Of a stretch of DNA of 5,915 nt, positions 4,375 to 5,915 are shown one piece after another. Numbering within the stretch: position 1 is the stretch's first letter; every line of letters begins with the position of its first letter. The notes under the pieces are model-generated. The model did no database searches and was not told the origin of the DNA. It saw only the letters and a program-made list of their open reading frames with translations. A program made the translations under genes and the position numbers. The stretch is from a bacterium (GTDB lineage Bacteria; Patescibacteriota; Minisyncoccia; Phycocordibacterales; UBA6065): the NCBI GenBank assembly GCA_030648825.1, contig JAUSGU010000040.1, forward strand, positions 1 to 5,915, read 5' to 3'.

Positions 4375-5915
4375 ATGGCCAGAGAAAAATCGGAGAAAAA
4401 AACAATCAAAAAAGACGACAAAAAAGCGACTTACGGCGCCGAATCTATTCAAGTTTTGGAAGGTCTGGAGCCTGTGCGCAAACGTCCGGGTATGTATATA
4501 GGTACGACCGGACCTGACGGTTTTCACCATTTGGTCACTGAAATTTTTGATAATTCCCGCGATGAAGCCATGGGAGGCTTTGCCAATGATATTGAAATTA
4601 CTATTTTGCCGAATGAAACAGTGCGTGTGGTAGACAATGGTCGAGGAATTCCTGTAGACATTCACAAACAAACAAAAGTTTCAGCTCTGGAAACTATCAT
4701 GACCATGTTGCACGCTGGAGGCAAATTCGGCGGGGAAGATTCCGGCTACAAAGTTTCCGGCGGTCTCCACGGTGTGGGGGCAAGTGTCGTGAACGCTCTC
4801 TCCATCATGTGCAGAGTGGAAGTACACAAAGACGGCGGTAAATATATGCAGGAATATTCACAGGGCAAGCGCAAGGCGGCGGTAAAAAAAGTTGGTAGTT
4901 CCAAACTTCACGGCGCTATCGTTACTTTCAAACCTGATTTAGCCATATTCGGAGAGCAAAAGTTTGACTTCAATCGCATCGTCACCCATATGCGTCAGCA
5001 GGCTTATCTGGTTCGTGGTTTACGCATCTCTGTCATAGACGCGCGCGAATATCCCGGTTCCATAGACATAGATGATGACATTTTTTATTTCCGCGAACTC
5101 GGTTTGGATGTACCTTCACAGTCTTTTTATTTTGAAGGGGGATTGGTTTCTCTGGTTCGTTTCACCAATTCCATTCAAAAACCGGTTCATAAAAATATTT
5201 TCTATGTGGAAAAGAAAGTTGAAGGCGTGGAATCAGTGGAGGTTGCTTTGCAGTACGTAGACGACATTTCTTCTCGTGTCCTGCCGTTTGCAAACAATAT
5301 ATACAACGCCGAAGGCGGTACTCACATAACCGGCTTTAAAACCGCTTTGACCCGTACCATAAATACATATGCTCGAAAAAATAATCAAGTAAGAGAAAGT
5401 GAGGATAATTTTACAGGTGATGATGTTTTGGAAGGCCTCACTGCTGTTATTTCGGTAAAACTCCGAGAAATTCAATTTGAAGGCCAGACTAAAGCCAAAC
5501 TGGGATCTATGGAAGCGCAATCGGCAGTAGCTACCGTTTTCGGTGAAGCTTTTGGCCTTTTTTTGGAAGAAAATCCCGATGATGCCAGAGCTATTGTTTC
5601 AAAAGTAGTTCTAGCTCTCAAAGCCCGCAAAGCCGCTAAAGCCGCCAAAGATTCTATATTGCGCAAAGGCGCTCTGGAAGGCATGACTCTACCGGGCAAG
5701 CTGGCTGATTGCGAATCGGATGATGCCAGCATCTCGGAGATATTCATAGTGGAGGGGGATTCGGCGGGAGGTACGGCGAAAACTGGACGTAACAGAAAAA
5801 CTCAAGCGATTCTTCCGCTTCGCGGTAAAATTTTGAATATAGAACGCGCTCGTTTGGACCGTATGCTAGGCAGTGAACAAATCAAAAACTTGGTCATTGC
5901 TATGGGCACGGCCAT
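4375..5915 (+). CDS. gyrB: DNA gyrase subunit B (3' end outside window)
   Basis: GyrB is the ATPase subunit of DNA gyrase, which with GyrA introduces negative supercoils. The first 513 codons are present. The GHKL ATPase domain shows RKRPGMYIG (35-43), the catalytic glutamate and Mg-binding asparagine in EIFDNSRDEAM (Glu56, Asn60), VVDNGRGIPVD, and the ATP lid SGGLHGVGASVVNALS. The transducer domain carries the QTK loop (EGQTKAKLGS), and LRKGALEGMTLPGKLADC leads to the TOPRIM domain with EGDSAGG at 460-466. QAILPLRGKILNIERARLDRML favours GyrB over ParE. The N-terminus is about 10 residues longer than in E. coli and lysine-rich. The frame is closed upstream by TAA at 4342-4344 with no other start, so 4375 is firm; the only Shine-Dalgarno-like GGG (4357-4359) is rather far. 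It is divergent from the 88-codon gene. Confidence 0.96.
   Translation, partial: MAREKSEKKTIKKDDKKATYGAESIQVLEGLEPVRKRPGMYIGTTGPDGFHHLVTEIFDNSRDEAMGGFANDIEITILPNETVRVVDNGRGIPVDIHKQTKVSALETIMTMLHAGGKFGGEDSGYKVSGGLHGVGASVVNALSIMCRVEVHKDGGKYMQEYSQGKRKAAVKKVGSSKLHGAIVTFKPDLAIFGEQKFDFNRIVTHMRQQAYLVRGLRISVIDAREYPGSIDIDDDIFYFRELGLDVPSQSFYFEGGLVSLVRFTNSIQKPVHKNIFYVEKKVEGVESVEVALQYVDDISSRVLPFANNIYNAEGGTHITGFKTALTRTINTYARKNNQVRESEDNFTGDDVLEGLTAVISVKLREIQFEGQTKAKLGSMEAQSAVATVFGEAFGLFLEENPDDARAIVSKVVLALKARKAAKAAKDSILRKGALEGMTLPGKLADCESDDASISEIFIVEGDSAGGTAKTGRNRKTQAILPLRGKILNIERARLDRMLGSEQIKNLVIAMGTA

Noticed and set aside
74..5915. UGA recoded as glycine, as in some CPR groups.
   Set aside because: No in-frame TGA occurs in any conserved gene here, and TGA serves as the stop of the 88-codon gene.
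4375..5915. ParE (topoisomerase IV) instead of GyrB.
   Set aside because: The post-EGDSAGG block PLRGKILNIERARLD is of the GyrB type; ParE proteins diverge at this point. The C-terminal part that would settle it fully is outside the window.

Overview
The window is a compact, housekeeping stretch of a bacterial genome with moderate-to-low GC, short intergenic gaps and weak Shine-Dalgarno sequences. It holds translation and topology genes. Reduced translation factors (a release factor 1 short at its N-terminus, an EF-Ts of only 152 residues) and a one-chain phenylalanyl-tRNA synthetase point to a small-genome lineage. A Patescibacteria/CPR member, perhaps Parcubacteria-like, is my best guess, but it is inferred from protein style and not from a marker-gene search. 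Stops used are TAA, TAG and one TGA. No gene carries an in-frame TGA, so nothing suggests the UGA-to-glycine code of some CPR groups.

Left block, plus strand (1-2763): the tail of an unidentified basic, Ala/Lys-rich protein, then prfA (release factor 1), rpsB (ribosomal protein S2), tsf (EF-Ts), a 131-residue predicted membrane protein of unknown function, and a tRNA-Thr(UGU) with encoded CCA. A likely extended -10 promoter lies between prfA and rpsB, so rpsB-tsf-orf131-tRNA may be one transcript.

Middle block, minus strand (2773-4301): a phenylalanyl-tRNA synthetase that joins the PheS catalytic core to the anticodon-binding (FDX-ACB) domain normally found at the end of PheT, the layout of the mitochondrial monomeric enzyme. 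Upstream of it, also on the minus strand, is an unrecognised 88-codon gene with its own -35/-10 promoter and an intrinsic terminator whose 5' arm is coding sequence. pheS runs convergently into the tRNA with only 9 bp between them.

Right block, plus strand (4323-5915): gyrB, divergent from the 88-codon gene, with an extended -10 promoter. It is cut by the window edge just inside its TOPRIM domain.

Most of the window is ordinary. The item most worth a second look is the mitochondrial-type single-chain PheRS in what otherwise looks like a bacterial chromosome. The EF-Ts without its coiled coil, the N-terminally short RF1 and the orphan 88-codon gene come next. I see no mobile element, CRISPR array, phage gene or defence system. 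No gap without a gene exceeds 125 bases.
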